NCBI GenBank assembly: GCA_050084515.1
Contig: CM114275.1
Span: 23,126,001-23,190,000, forward strand
Reading direction: 5' to 3'
Source of the DNA: Blasia pusilla
Lineage: Eukaryota > Marchantiophyta > Marchantiopsida > Blasiales
DNA: 64,000 nucleotides
Positions 1 through 10,726 of the stretch are shown here, piece by piece. The notes beneath the pieces are model-generated. The model worked only from the letters and a program-made list of their open reading frames with translations, searched no databases and was not told where the DNA came from. The position numbers and the translations under genes were made by a program. Positions within the stretch are counted from its first letter, which is position 1. Every line of letters begins with the position of its first letter.

Positions 1-500
1 GTCCTCCCTTACTAGTACTTTTGGGGATTTCCGGGGGCCCCCTACATTTAGGGAAAGACACCCGGGCCTCTCCAATTGGCCCTCAACCCGATTGCTCTTT
101 CAATCGTTTTCGGCCAATATCTTAGCCTGTACGTATGCGTTTGCTGAGATCTTTGGTGCGTTGGAAGCGTCTTAAGATCAACTTTCCAATGCGCCCTTAT
201 TTTTCCTGAACGCATCTTGGAGCTCAACGTTATGGTCCTAAACACAGTCAGATTCTCCCAAACGCTAGTCGTGTTCCAAACTAGTTCTCACCTTTTTGGC
301 AACCAACCTCCCAAGACTCAACTCATCTCAAGTCTTGGCTCGCGTTTGATCTAGGTTTCCTGGTCGCGACCACTAATGCATGAAACGCACAACTCTATTC
401 CGCATTTCGTCTCTTAGACTTTTCCAAGAGACTTATCCAAACGCCTCTCCAAAGCACAAACCTCGCAGCGTGAGTTCCTTTGATTTCTGATGTTTTGCTT
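1..500. other. Unassigned left edge
   Basis: No convincing coding region, RNA gene or repeat boundary is visible. Short open frames on both strands lack recognisable motifs. The sequence runs into an old terminal-repeat remnant after about position 500. Confidence 0.5.
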
Positions 501-576
501 GGCGCCTATTTGGTGTTGTTTGGTTATGAGGGTAGCCACACCGAGCCTCTCATTAGAAGAGTGGGTTTGGTTTGAC

Positions 577-578
<2 letters not shown>

Positions 579-668
<90 letters not shown>

Positions 669-716
669 TAGAGTAGAGTAGAGTAGAGTAGAGTAGAGTA
701 GAGTAGAGTAGAGTAG
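579..716. repeat. (GA)n followed by (GAGTA)n microsatellite
   Basis: About 85 bp of GA dinucleotides are followed by about eleven GAGTA pentanucleotides. The (GA)n grew from the short GAGAGAG tract present in every A repeat. The pentanucleotide block directly abuts the 3' side (minus sense) of the probable SINE and may be its tail. Confidence 0.9.
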
Positions 717-957
717 ATTTTAAGTCCACGAGAAGCTGATCTGATTTTTAGCCTGGGAGCATAGTCAAGGCACACACATGAAAGGCACACAAGGCGTTCT
801 CTCTCTCGAACATGGACCATCCATGCCCTAGGTAGGGGACGCCACTGCCCTAGGGTTGAGATCGCTCCCCACTATCCAAGGGGAGAGTTGAACCCAAGAC
901 CTCTTCAAGAGGACCTTATGTTTGTTCAGCTAACCTCTTGGTCATCTACCGCGCTTG
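717..957 (-). mobile_element. Probable tRNA-derived SINE inserted in a (GA)n tract
   Basis: On the minus strand, 944-929 reads like an RNA polymerase III A box (TGACCAAGAGGTTAGC) and 894-882 like a B box (GGTTCAACTCTCC), 35 bases apart as in tRNA genes and plant SINEs. The unit ends near the pentanucleotide block at 661-716. It interrupts a GA microsatellite, which continues at 963. It could also be a decayed tRNA-like fragment; the cloverleaf was not verified. Confidence 0.45.
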
Positions 958-959
958 AT

Positions 960-1066
<107 letters not shown>

Positions 1067-1217
1067 TGTGTGAGAGATCTACCTGATTTATTGGAGATAT
1101 TTTGGTATTTCTTGTCTCGATGTTTGGGTGCCATGAATTAGCATGGGATCATGCATGTTTGTGTGTGTGTTTGGTGACAACGATGTATGTTGTGTAGCGA
1201 TGTCTATGCGCACGACA

Positions 1218-1489
1218 CATCAATCAATCATGGCATCCTCTTTGGAAGAAACGCTCCATTTTTTGTGAGCAAGGTAAATTCCTATAGATTTTAATTAATA
1301 TAACTGCCATATTCTTGGATAAGGTCGTATGTCAATCAATGTATGCGTGAGTCAACACAACATACGCTTGATTTCCTTGACTATATATGTCAAATATGCT
1401 TTTTCAAGTCTTGTATAGCGAAACGATGAGTTCTAGTATGACACTCTGATGGAGACTATAAATTGAGTCCAACAAGTCATGGATAACAT
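1218..1489. other. Intervening sequence, no feature seen
   Basis: AT-rich sequence between two terminal-repeat relics. No gene, RNA or repeat was recognised. Confidence 0.4.
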
Positions 1490-1731
1490 ATTAAGGAGTA
1501 GGGGAATCTCCAAGACCAAGTTCCCCCTTAGTTTAGGCCCATTTGGAGGTTATTTGAAGAACTTACTATTTCATATAGGTTTCCCAACTATATGACCTCT
1601 GAACTTCCATTTGTGGAAAGTAGCTCTTGACCCATTATTATAAGTTCAATTAAGGGTCAAGTTGATGACATGCATACGAAGGTCACCAAGGGAAGGACTT
1701 GGGGAGAAAGGATATATCTCAAGAAGAATGA
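1490..1731 (+). repeat. Diverged A repeat, left part, broken by copy A
   Basis: This stretch aligns with the A repeat of copies A and B but with many differences. It stops at the target-site duplication ATGA (1728-1731). The same relic resumes at 12041 with GCTTGGAGAGTTCATTCTC, the segment that follows in an intact A repeat. Removing copy A and one ATGA restores a continuous repeat, which proves the insertion boundary. Confidence 0.8.
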
Positions 1732-2246
1732 TGTCACGTCATTTAGGATAGATCGGTGAGATCTAGTAGATCTTCTTCAAGAGTAGTGGAGGTCTAGGAG
1801 GTCGAGGATGACTTGCTGAGGCCCCGGGAAACCTGAGAGAGTAGGTTTTCCCTTCGTTTTGGCTCATTTGGAGCCATATTGAGGAACTTATTATTTTAGG
1901 TACCTACCATTTTGAGTATATGATCAACTTTCTATTTTTGGTAAGTGGCCCTTGACCTCCTATATCAAGTCAAGAGCCAAGGAGGTGACTTGGGAGAATA
2001 GGTTACCATGGACAGAGCTTGGGAGAGGGGAGGGGTATATATCCCAAGGAGAGAGAGCTTGAGAGCTGATTCTCTCTTTGTTGAACCTCTTGGCATGAGG
2101 CGGCGGAGCTATGGTCCATTACCTTGTGAGTGTAACCCAAGCCTCTCATTAAGAGAGTGGTTTTGGTTTGACATGAGAGAGAGTGCACACCTTTGAGAGA
2201 TATGGTGTGAGATTGTGTAGAGAGAGAGAGATTAGATCCTACTTTA
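1732..2246 (+). repeat. A1 terminal repeat of copy A
   Basis: Direct repeat of 11394-11909. It begins TGTCACGTC and ends ACTTTA just before the leader. Unlike the 3' copy it is neither preceded nor followed by a B repeat. It holds the element's likely promoter (TATATAT at 2035). Confidence 0.9.
2035..2041 (+). promoter_or_regulatory. TATA box of the retroelement promoter
   Basis: TATATAT sits in the context GGGGTATATATCCC. It is preserved at the same place in A2 of this copy (11703) and in both A repeats of copy B, but it is broken in C. Transcription would start about 30 bases downstream, inside the A repeat. Confidence 0.55.
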
Positions 2247-3840
2247 CAAAGAGAGAATGAGAGAGTGAGAGAGCTTCATGGGGGAGCTTGCAGGTCACTC
2301 GTTGTTTTTGCAGGTTGGGGACCGTGTTCCCCGTTCAACGGCTCATGGGAGTGCTCATCGGAGAAAGGGTTGCTTGGATTGTTCTTTGCATTTGCCGATT
2401 TTTCGTGTGGAAGACTGGCGCGCGGAAGCGCTGCCCAATTTCTGATAGGAATCGAGTATGGGGGCGGGTTGCCCCATGCCGGTGCTTTCGAGAGCACCAT
2501 GTCGCTTGCTAATTTTCATTTTTACAGGTTTTACATTTTTGTTGGAAGGAATTAGCGCGGAAGCGCTGCCGAATTTTTTGTAGGAGAAAGAGACATTGGG
2601 CTTTACGACAGTCCCCGTCAGTTTTTACTGGAATGTTAGATTCTAAATATTTTTTGATGTTGGCATAGATCGTGAAGTTGTGCACGCTATGCAACAAACA
2701 CTGCGTAATTTGGAGTTTAGGGTTTAGGGTTTAGGGTTTAGGGTGTGCGAGCAAAAAGTTATGGTCAATCTTACAAAACTGCCAGTGCTAGGCGATTTTT
2801 AGGGTTAAAATGTGCAAACCCTAAATCAGCCGCCACACCGGCAGTGGCCGTCGCCGTCATAATCACCGTCAACCATCAACGGTCAACTGTCACCGTCAAT
2901 GGTCAACCGTCACCGTCAATGGTCCACCGTTCGTTGTCCACCCTTAGTTGCCATTGCCGCCGTTACGGAGTGGAGGGTCTTCCACAACGTTCGTTGATTC
3001 TCGGACTCGCGTCGCCATCACGTCCTTTGTTTTGGCCGCCATCATCATCAACCTGTGATGGCATATGATCTCATGTTATAGTGTTTGAGTTTTGATTTCA
3101 TGCTGCTATGTTGTGATTGATAGCCGCTCAACGACGATCGGGCACCGTGTCGTGACGCTCGTAGCCGCAATGTGTCGCGCCGTGCCGCTTGTGGCCGCAC
3201 CGCACTGTCTCGATCGCGGAGCCGCTCCAGAATTGTGGAGCAGAGTGTGGGTTTATTTTTTATTGAGGAGGGTATGCCTCCGAGTGCCGCATCCCATCAT
3301 CGAGGGCCGTGCCGTTTGTAGTCGTTCCGTGCCGCCCGCAACGCCACACCGTTCCGCTGGAACCGCACCGTCTATCGAGGAGTTTTGAGCAACGTCAGTA
3401 CGGGAGGAGTATGACTTGCTGATTGGAGGAGTTGTCTCCACGACCGAGTTGGGGTCAAGATTTGCAGTCGCTGAGGAGCGACATTGACATGTGTTCACGT
3501 TACCCATTCTGGTCCTTTACCCTGCACGTGTGAGGGATTCTGGGATTTGGGTAGTTTATTTGGGGATACTGGGTGTGTGGATGCTGAGAGCATCATTTAT
3601 GTATGTGGTTTAGGGGACATAGACCTGTGTGGGATGTCCGGAGTTGAGGGTAGGTTATCGATGAAATGATAGCCTGGTCGATTTGCCCCACCACGCCGCT
3701 TATTGCCGCACGTTACATGTCTCGGGGAGGGAGAGTGTAGATCAAGTGCCGCATGTTTGGGATGAGTGATTGAGGGATTACTCGCGAGGCAAGAGTGATC
3801 AGGTAAGAGGGGCACGAGGGTCATCACGGCGTCCGTTCGG
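2247..3840 (+). other. Long 5' leader of copy A
   Basis: About 1.6 kb separates the A1 repeat from gag. It opens with purine-rich CAAAGAGAGAATGAG and has no obvious match to a plant initiator-tRNA primer-binding site. Contents: telomere-type units at 2716-2743, a short TTGAC-rich (W-box core) minisatellite near 2868-2935, and a GCCGCA/GTGCCGC-rich stretch at 3130-3370. Open frames are not conserved with copy B. Confidence 0.65.
2716..2743 (+). repeat. Four TTTAGGG telomere-type units
   Basis: Four perfect plant telomere units interrupt the leader. Copies B (about 44627) and C (about 45915) lack them and read straight through TTGGAGTTGCGAGC, so they were gained in copy A. Confidence 0.9.
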
Positions 3841-5661
3841 GACTTTGAGAGGCGAGGTGGTGAACCCGAGAGTAGCTCTAGAGGTTTTACGCGGAGTGGC
3901 GTGAGATTCCGAGGGTCTTCACTTCAGGGACCACCTAGACCTCTTTCTGTGTCATCGTCAGACGAGGGGGAGGGTGTAGAGGAGTTTGTGAGCACATTGC
4001 CACACATTGTGAGTGGTCCTACCAGTTGGGCGTACGAGATGGACGACCGGGGTAGAGGACCACGTAGGTTTTCAAGTGCAGTAGGTACGATTGAGTTGCA
4101 CGATTTCATAGCAGAGTTTAGGAGTTGGTGCGACTCCCAGCGGGCCAGGAACTCTAGAGAGTCAACCCGTTTACAGCATGGAACAATATGTTCCAGCATT
4201 TAGAGGGGGCACCCATGGACGATTACCATGAGTTTTCCCACAGATATGCCCAGGAGATTGAGGCATGGCGACTCTACTACGACCCACACTATGTGTCATG
4301 GACGGAGCCGTTCCCAGATGAGGAGGAGGAGTCAGGAGAGGCTACTTCCTCTTCCACTAGTGATGTTTTAGGAGGGATCACTCGCACTGGAGCAATTGCA
4401 CCGTCTAGTCGGGTTCATCCCAGGTTCAACCCTGTGGTTGAGTTCTTTGCTGAGTTGAGGGCGAGCTACCAAGGGGTACAGACGGAGAAGTTGCGGAGAA
4501 TTGACAACTTCCAAAGGCGCCCGGGTGAGAGTTTACGTGAGGCTTACACTCGCTTGCGCCGGTTGATCAACGTCACTCAGGGGGTGACAGGGGCTCAGGC
4601 TATCCAGTCATGGTACGCGATGTTGGACCAGACCCTGCGGCCACGGGTGCGGGAGGGGGTGCTTCTTATGAACACCTCCCCGACGTTGAGAAATGTTTTT
4701 AGGACCGCCGAGAACATTTAGCGTAATATGGCGGAGGAGAGCGTAGCCACCATGGGTTCTGGGCGAGAGCAGTCGCGATTGGCTGCGCCACCTATGCAGC
4801 AACGTGGACTCCGAGATAGGTCAATTGTGGCACCACGAGCTCAGGGAGGATACCGGGAGCCCGTGGCACAAAGACCTGCACCTTCATATGCGGCTCAGTA
4901 GTAGCCGCCTACTATTACTTGTTGGTCATATGGTGGAGCCCATCATCAGCGCGATTGCACTCGTAAGGGTCATGGACGTGTGCCTCAGCATGGAGGAGGA
5001 GATGGTGCTGCACCAGGAGGTTATCAGTGTGACTATTGCCGAGGTATGGTCATACACACGCCATATGCTTCAGTTTACATCCTGAGTTACGTTTGGACCG
5101 AGGGCCAGAGAGGGCACCAAGGCGAGTAGCCGGTCTGGGTGGGCCTAGAGATCGTGCATCAGGTGGTCCCGTTGGGTGACAAGGAGCTCGAGTTGCCCGA
5201 CGGGATGGTGGAGCTGCCCGTGGAGGAGGTAGAGTACCACCACCTAGACTCGCCAAGGGAGACGCCGGATGTGAGGCTGGGATGGCTGCTCAGATACAAC
5301 ACCTACAGGAGCAGATTGCCGCTATGGCATTGAGGTTACCCGATGCCGGATCTGTGGCATCAACATCATATGGAGCAGCCAGAGATCTGGAGGATCCTGG
5401 TTGGATGTTCAGGGTTGCCCAGATGGAGGCCGCCGCTGTTGTGACGCGTGGAGCAGCCGCAGAGTTGGATCCACAGCGAGGGGAAGCCAGAAAAAAGACT
5501 AGGCTTCCTCAGTCTTTCACGTTGTCCGAAGCAATGAGGACCCCATCGATGGGTCCTCATCAAAGTTCCTTGAGAGTTGGTGATGTTGTTGGTGTGCAAG
5601 CACGGAGGGCGATGGGAGAAGCAAGTACGATGACTCCTATTGTTGATGCTCAGGAGGGCAT
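3841..5661 (+). pseudogene. gag: Gag polyprotein region, copy A (broken)
   Basis: Encodes the structural Gag of a Ty3/gypsy-type element. The capsid-like part (about 3990-4720) contains the FQRRPGESLREAYTRLRRL segment typical of retrotransposon gag. Two zinc knuckles follow: a CX2CX3HX4C-type knuckle at 4920-4958, whose second Cys is Tyr here but Cys in copy B, and one at 5028 that is CX2CX4HX4C in copy B and damaged by a 2-bp loss here. A 1-bp deletion near 4158 shifts the frame; TAG codons occur at 4719 and about 4901. No clear ATG precedes 3901 in frame, so the true start is unknown. The C-terminal third is Gly/Pro/Arg-rich and runs into the protease. Confidence 0.75.
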
Positions 5662-6762
5662 GTGTCGAGCACATTGTTGGGGGCGGCCACTGTTGTGTAC
5701 CGCACTCCTTTATTTTTTGCTTCCGATGTTATGACGTTGGGGGGTATGCCCACCGAGGCTTTTCGGTTGGCCGCTTCGGTATGTGAGCGCGGAGTTGGAG
5801 TTCTTGCATCACGTTCAGAGGTGATTGTAGAGGAGGTGATGGACCTGCCCTTGGAGCGGATGCTCAGACCGTCCACGTCAGATTCATGGCAGGCTGCGGC
5901 TGCTAGGATGGCGGAGATGCCCACTAGACCCGCGATAGAGCGTGCCATGGCTTCTCTTGGTGTTGAGTTGCTGGATAACCAAGGAGAGGTCTTCCAGTTG
6001 GTGAGTCATGGAGGTAGAGCTTTTAGTCCACAACGCGTCTTGTTGGATTCAGGAGCGCAACCCCTGATGGGGGAAAGCATCATTCAGAGGATTGGGCTTA
6101 ACGAGAGCCGATGTGGAGCGTTGTCCATTCCGGATACAAACATCCTTGGGTGGAGCGAGTACCACACAGTATATCACCCGAAAAGAGGTCGTGGTGAGGA
6201 TTCGCCCGGGACATCCTACATATGAGTCCGTGGTGCGCGCCAAGGCCATAGTGACTGATGCAAAGTCCTACGACGTCTTGGTTGATGGAGCAGTGTTATA
6301 CCCGATGGATTTTTCCCTCGATTACTGGGAGGAGTCAGCGTCCTACAGACCAAGATGGCAGTCAGGTGATGGGCGCCTTAGCTCATTACCCGTTCGATTC
6401 ACAGGTGTAGTGATCGAGCAACGGCCATGAGAGATGGCGACCTTAGCAGCATTTAGCAGTGCCATCACTTGGCCTAGTGATTTGATTCAGGGACATGTCC
6501 ATACAGAGGATACTCCCGTTCCTAACATTTCTATGGAGAGGAGTGTTATGGTAGTTGCATCACTCTGTGGAGGAGAGGTGCCGTTGTGGGGCTCGACTGA
6601 GGAGCTTCGACGATTGGCAGATGAGCACGTGCAGACCGCGTGGAGCGAGGCGTTTGCACCGGAGCGTGACGGGTCTGAAGAACATGAGGTAGCAAGGAGT
6701 GCTACGATGACACCCTTGGATACCACATCCATGTGTGGTGTACCCCGGAGGAGGGTATTCGA
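5662..6762 (+). pseudogene. Aspartic protease region, copy A (broken)
   Basis: Retropepsin-like protease that would cut the polyprotein. The active site reads LLDSGAQPLM with Asp-Ser-Gly-Ala at 6046-6057; a YDVLVDGAVLYPM segment near 6270 fills the place of the usual C-terminal hydrophobic motif. About 100 residues of unknown function follow before the methyltransferase. Single-base losses shift the frame near 5655, 6070 and 6730, and a TGA lies at 6428. Copy B has the same region open from 41838 to 41050. Confidence 0.75.
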
Positions 6763-7536
6763 GTGTTAGATCTCTTTGGAGGGAGTAGCACCGGGTTAGC
6801 TCTTGTTTTGCAGGTCGGAGTGCGAGTACAAGAGTACCTGTATGTGGAGAGTGATGATGTTGCAAGGTGCCTCTCACTACGACATGTGGCGCAGTTACGC
6901 CTATGTTTTCCCGACTTATTGTGTGTGTCCGCAGTACAGGGGTACCAGAGTTCCCTACCGAGGGATATTTCGTTGTTGGGGGCGCAAGACTTAGAGCGGG
7001 TAGGGACCATTGATTTGGTCATTGCTGGTTGGCCATGTCAGGGCCAACCAAGTGCTGGACGAGGTAGCGGGCTGGCTGACACTCAGTCCAGATTGTTTTG
7101 GGAGATGTTGAGGGTCTTACGGCAGTTGCAAGAGCACCAGTCTCGTTCTCCAGCCTACATTCTGGAGAATGTGCCGATCTTAGGAGACTCTAGGTCCCGG
7201 GTGGTGACAAATGCTCATCAAGTGCGTGCCTGGATCGGCCCAGTAGTGTTCTTGGATGCGGCGAGTGTAGTTTCTAGAGCCCATCGCCCGCGTCTATGGT
7301 GGACCAACTTGGTGCCCCATGCGGTGTTACGAAGGGCGTATGCGAGAGTGGAGCGCCCCTCCCATTTGTTAGTGGATTCCATTCTGGATCCAGGTCATCG
7401 ATCACAGGCAGTGAGGCACGATGATCGACCACCATTGACTGTGGTCAATAGGGTAGGCAGGCCGCAAGCAGCCTTGCCCACGTTTTCCCGCTTCCTATGC
7501 ATACAAGGAGGTCGGTCCTGGCTTGGTTTGGGATGA
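6733..7536 (+). CDS. DNMT3-like cytosine-C5 DNA methyltransferase domain, copy A
   Basis: A 267-codon stretch without stops, part of the polyprotein between protease and reverse transcriptase. Visible motifs in linear order: motif I (SAM binding) VLDLFGGSSTGLA from 6763; acidic motif II ESDD; motif IV GWPCQGQ with the catalytic Cys at 7036-7038; motif VI LENVP (Glu at 7165); motif VIII AHRPRLWW from 7279. IDLVIAGWPC, RLFWEM and the AHR-R-WW-NL segment match the DNMT3/DRM style better than DNMT1 or bacterial Dcm, and the order is unpermuted, unlike DRM2. Known family reaction: transfer of methyl from SAM to C5 of cytosine, usually de novo. The start is an artefact of a frameshift near 6730; the domain belongs to the longer polyprotein. 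All key residues are present. Confidence 0.85.
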   Translation: MWCTPEEGIRVLDLFGGSSTGLALVLQVGVRVQEYLYVESDDVARCLSLRHVAQLRLCFPDLLCVSAVQGYQSSLPRDISLLGAQDLERVGTIDLVIAGWPCQGQPSAGRGSGLADTQSRLFWEMLRVLRQLQEHQSRSPAYILENVPILGDSRSRVVTNAHQVRAWIGPVVFLDAASVVSRAHRPRLWWTNLVPHAVLRRAYARVERPSHLLVDSILDPGHRSQAVRHDDRPPLTVVNRVGRPQAALPTFSRFLCIQGGRSWLGLG

Positions 7537-8037
7537 CCAGGTTCAGCGGTTGGTGGAGCCCAACGCCGACGAGAGAGAGCAAGCGATGGGATTTCCCACA
7601 CGAGTGACGGCAGTACCGTGAGTGTCAGAGGCAACACGACGCCATGTCTTGGGTCAGGTGATGGACCTGAACTGCTTGACATGGATCCTCAGCTTGGGAG
7701 TGGCTGATCAGCTTCGTATGAGATCGCGACAGACCACAGCGGTTGCATTGGTGAGCCCCATGCCTACCGAGACGGTGGAGGCAGTGGCTGGGGGCGAGAC
7801 CCGAGGAGATGTACGCACCAAGGGAGATCGGGAGAGACACCCTTGGGCTTCTTGGGATGTTTTGCAGGTACGCCAGGAGATGATAGCCATAGCATCGAGC
7901 ATGGTTTCGGGCACTGCACGTGGAGGAGATCAGATTTGCAGTTGGTTGCAGGAGAGCGGCCGAGTGTTTTTGTTTGAGACGGGGTTGCACCATAGCAACC
8001 ACCGATACCCGCGCCGGAGAGTCCTACCGTAGTCACG
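7537..8037 (+). pseudogene. Linker between methyltransferase and RT, copy A
   Basis: About 165 codons joining the methyltransferase to reverse transcriptase, conserved in copies B (39858-39433) and D (61880-62244). It carries LNCLTWILSLGV and LVSPMPTETVEAV segments but no motif I recognise. It may contain the rest of the methyltransferase fold or a spacer. Frames are broken near 7540 and 8030. Confidence 0.55.
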
Positions 8038-8891
8038 ATGGAGACTTGGGAGTCAAATATGGGCCCTAAGTTGACAGGAGGAGAGCGGCGCCAAATACAT
8101 CAGTTCCTCAGGAGTTATATGAGCTGCTTTGCGTTTAGCATGGAGGATTTGGGTACGGTGAAGGGACCAGGGATCTGCATTGAGTTGTGGAGTGATACGC
8201 CAATCTTCCGACGACCCTACAGGTACAGTGATATGGAGAGGGCTCTGATTCAGAGTAGGAGCCAGGACTTGGTCAGAGCAAGACTAGTGGAGATGTCTCA
8301 TGGGGAGTATGCATCTGCCACTGTCATGCCCGCCAAGAAGGATGTGCATGGCAACTCGACGGATAGGCGGATGTGTGGGGATTACCGACCTATCAATCGG
8401 CAGACGAAGTCCGATAGGTATGCCATGCCCACCCCTGAGGAGATCTTTGATGCAATTGGTCACGCAAAGGTCTTCAGTTCATTGGATACCATCAACTCCC
8501 TATCAGATTGGTGGACATGCTAAAGACGGCATTTTGGGGCATCGATCCTCACGAGAAGGATTGTTTGTACCAGTGGCGGTTCTTACCATTTGGGTTAAAG
8601 AATGTCCTGGCTGAGTTTCAGAGGGTCATGGATAGGATCTTGGTAGGTCTGGATTTTGCTAGGTGTTATATTGATGACATCGTAGTCTTTAGCGCCACGG
8701 TTGAGGAGCATGAGCGACATCTAGAGGAGGTGTTTCGACGATTGCAATTACATGGGATGAAGCTACATCCAGGCAAGTGCAAGTTCTTCTACGACCCGAT
8801 TGAGTACTTGGGTCATACAATATACCCAAGGGGCCTTGGTGTTTAGCATACAAAGGTAGAGGCTATCTCACGCATTCCACTCCCTACAGAT
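8038..8891 (+). pseudogene. Reverse transcriptase region, copy A (broken)
   Basis: Ty3/gypsy reverse transcriptase. Seen: VMPAKKDVHGN and RMCGDYRPINRQT (fingers), FLPFGLKN (palm) and the catalytic CYIDDIVVFSA with Tyr-Ile-Asp-Asp at 8667-8678. An 11-bp deletion after FSSLD near 8488 removes the LRAGYHQLPI motif start and shifts the frame, so this copy cannot make active enzyme. A TAG lies at about 8845. Copy B keeps the missing segment. Confidence 0.85.
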
Positions 8892-9524
8892 GTGAGCCGT
8901 GTTCGCGCATTCATGGGATTGGCAAACTTCTATCGGCGGTACGTCAAGGGATTCAGTTCGATTGCGAAGCCCTTGACCTTGCTGACAAAGGTGGATCATG
9001 AGTGGCACTGGGGGGATGAGCAAGAGCGAGCATTTCAGTTGCTCAAGGACAGGTTGACGCCTGCGCCCATCTTGAGGAGACCGATCCGGGGGCGTCCTTT
9101 CCAGTTGCACACAAATTTGAGCATGTTGGGGCTTGGAGTGATGCTCACCCAACATGATGATGAGGGTAGAGAGTTCGTGGTGGCTTATGCTAGTTGCTCG
9201 AACAAGGCTGTAGAGGCAAAGTACAACTCGTATGAGGGTGAGTGTTTGGCTGCGGTGTGGGTTGTCTCGCATATCAGGTCTTTCTTATTCGGCAACCCCT
9301 TTACCATCATCACTGATCATCAACCACTAAAGTGGTTGATGGAGTCCGACAAGCTTACACTGAAGCTTGCGAGATGGGCTCTCTTGTTGCAAGAATATGA
9401 TTTTCACGTGGTACATAGACCTGGGACGCTCAACCAGGATGCAGATGGGTTGAGTCGTAACCCATGCCCGAGTCAGCGAGATGCGACTGGAGCTTGATGG
9501 CATGGAAAGAGTGATGAGGAGTCA
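8892..9524 (+). CDS. RT connection and RNase H region, copy A
   Basis: Open for about 200 codons. It starts with the conserved RAFMGLANFYRRYVKGFS of gypsy polymerases and continues into RNase H, which degrades template RNA. The first catalytic Asp appears lost (TNLSMLG where copy B has TDWSMLG); ITDHQPLKWLM and NQDADGLSR are intact. It is part of the polyprotein, not a separate gene; TGA follows at 9495. Confidence 0.8.
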
Positions 9525-10726
9525 GTGCGAGGATGGCACGCGTCAGCCTATTTAGGCATGTTGGCTATGGAGAGCCAGAGTGTGGAGACTTCGATGGCGA
9601 GGTCTATTGGAGAGTCCTTGGATCTCGAGGCCAGTGAGGAGATGACAAGTGGCCGAGATATTCATGATGATGGAGTAGTCTTGGAGTATCTTTGTACTGG
9701 CAGCGTTGCAAGCACTGTGGGTGCTAGAGAGCGAGATCGGATCCTACAACGGGCCAGACGGTTCTGTTGGGAGGGGACACATGTTTTGAGGGTTTGGGAG
9801 GATGGCACAGTTTGCGTAGTGCCACATCCTTTGCTGAGAGCACAACTAGTGCAGCATGCCCACAAGGAGTTGGGTAACTTTGGGGTGAAGCGGACGTACA
9901 GCTTGCTCCAGATTCAATATTGGTGGCAAGGCATGCAAATTGATGTTCAGCAGTTTGTTGCGAAGTGCATGGTGTGTGATCGGGTCCGAGCATCGTTCAA
10001 TGCTCCGACTCCACAGTTGCATCCATTACCAATCATGGGCTTAGGATATAGATGGAGTTTGGATTTTGCAGGACCTTTGCCTTTGACGGAGCGTCACAGT
10101 CGTTATGTGTTGGTGATGGTCGAGCACTTCTCGAAGTGAATCGAGTTGGTTGAATTGCTTGACAAAGCGAGTGAGGGAGTAGCTTATGCCTTCTTTGACA
10201 GAGTGCTGAGTCATTATGGCGCACCGACTGAGGTGTTGACAGACCAGGGTACCGAGTTTCGCGGTGAGTTCCAGGCCTTGTGTGATCAGGCGCTCATCGA
10301 CCATCGTACGACTTCACGAGATCATCCCGAGGCGGATGGATGAGCGGAGAGAGTTGTGCAGACGGTGAAGAAGGGTTTACGCAAGTATGGCTTGCAAAGA
10401 GGTCACCTAGGAGATTGGGACCTCCAGTTGCCCTGGTTGGCGATGGGATACAGATTCAGCATGCAGGCATCCTTAGCGTCTTTTTCACCGTACTTGCTAC
10501 TTTATGGCCGAGAGCCAGATTTACCTACGGCCATTCGTCGAGATGCTCGTGAGGTGCTGGACCTTGATGAACCAGATGTATGGATGCAAGCATGTTCTCA
10601 GAGGGCTGAGTTGTTCGGGAGAGTGATGCCCATGGCATTCGAGAACTTGGGGATTACGCAGCATCGGGATACGTTGAGGTATGCGACTATTCGGGGTGGC
10701 GGTTTCATTAGGGAGATTATGTCTAC
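9525..10726 (+). pseudogene. DDE integrase region, copy A (broken)
   Basis: Retroviral-type integrase. Zinc domain: HAHKELGNFG then CMVC (HHCC; the usual GHFG is GNFG here). Core: LDFAGPLPL (first Asp), LTDQGTEF (second Asp, about 10240) and HPEADG-AERV (Glu, about 10345). Stops interrupt it at 10138 (TGG to TGA) and 10341. This enzyme type makes short target duplications, consistent with the 4-bp ATGA at the ends of this copy. Confidence 0.85.

Noticed and set aside
2003-2196. Conserved 61-62 codon frames on both strands of the A repeats (also near 11670, 35560 and 45195)
   Set aside because: They recur only because the terminal repeats are nearly identical; both strands are open and neither has a motif, so this is not evidence of a gene.
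2700-2760. A chromosome end
   Set aside because: Only four TTTAGGG units, embedded inside a retroelement leader.
6733-7536. A stand-alone bacterial-type Dcm gene or contamination
   Set aside because: Present in two copies of the same retroelement at the same polyprotein position, and the motif style is DNMT3-like.
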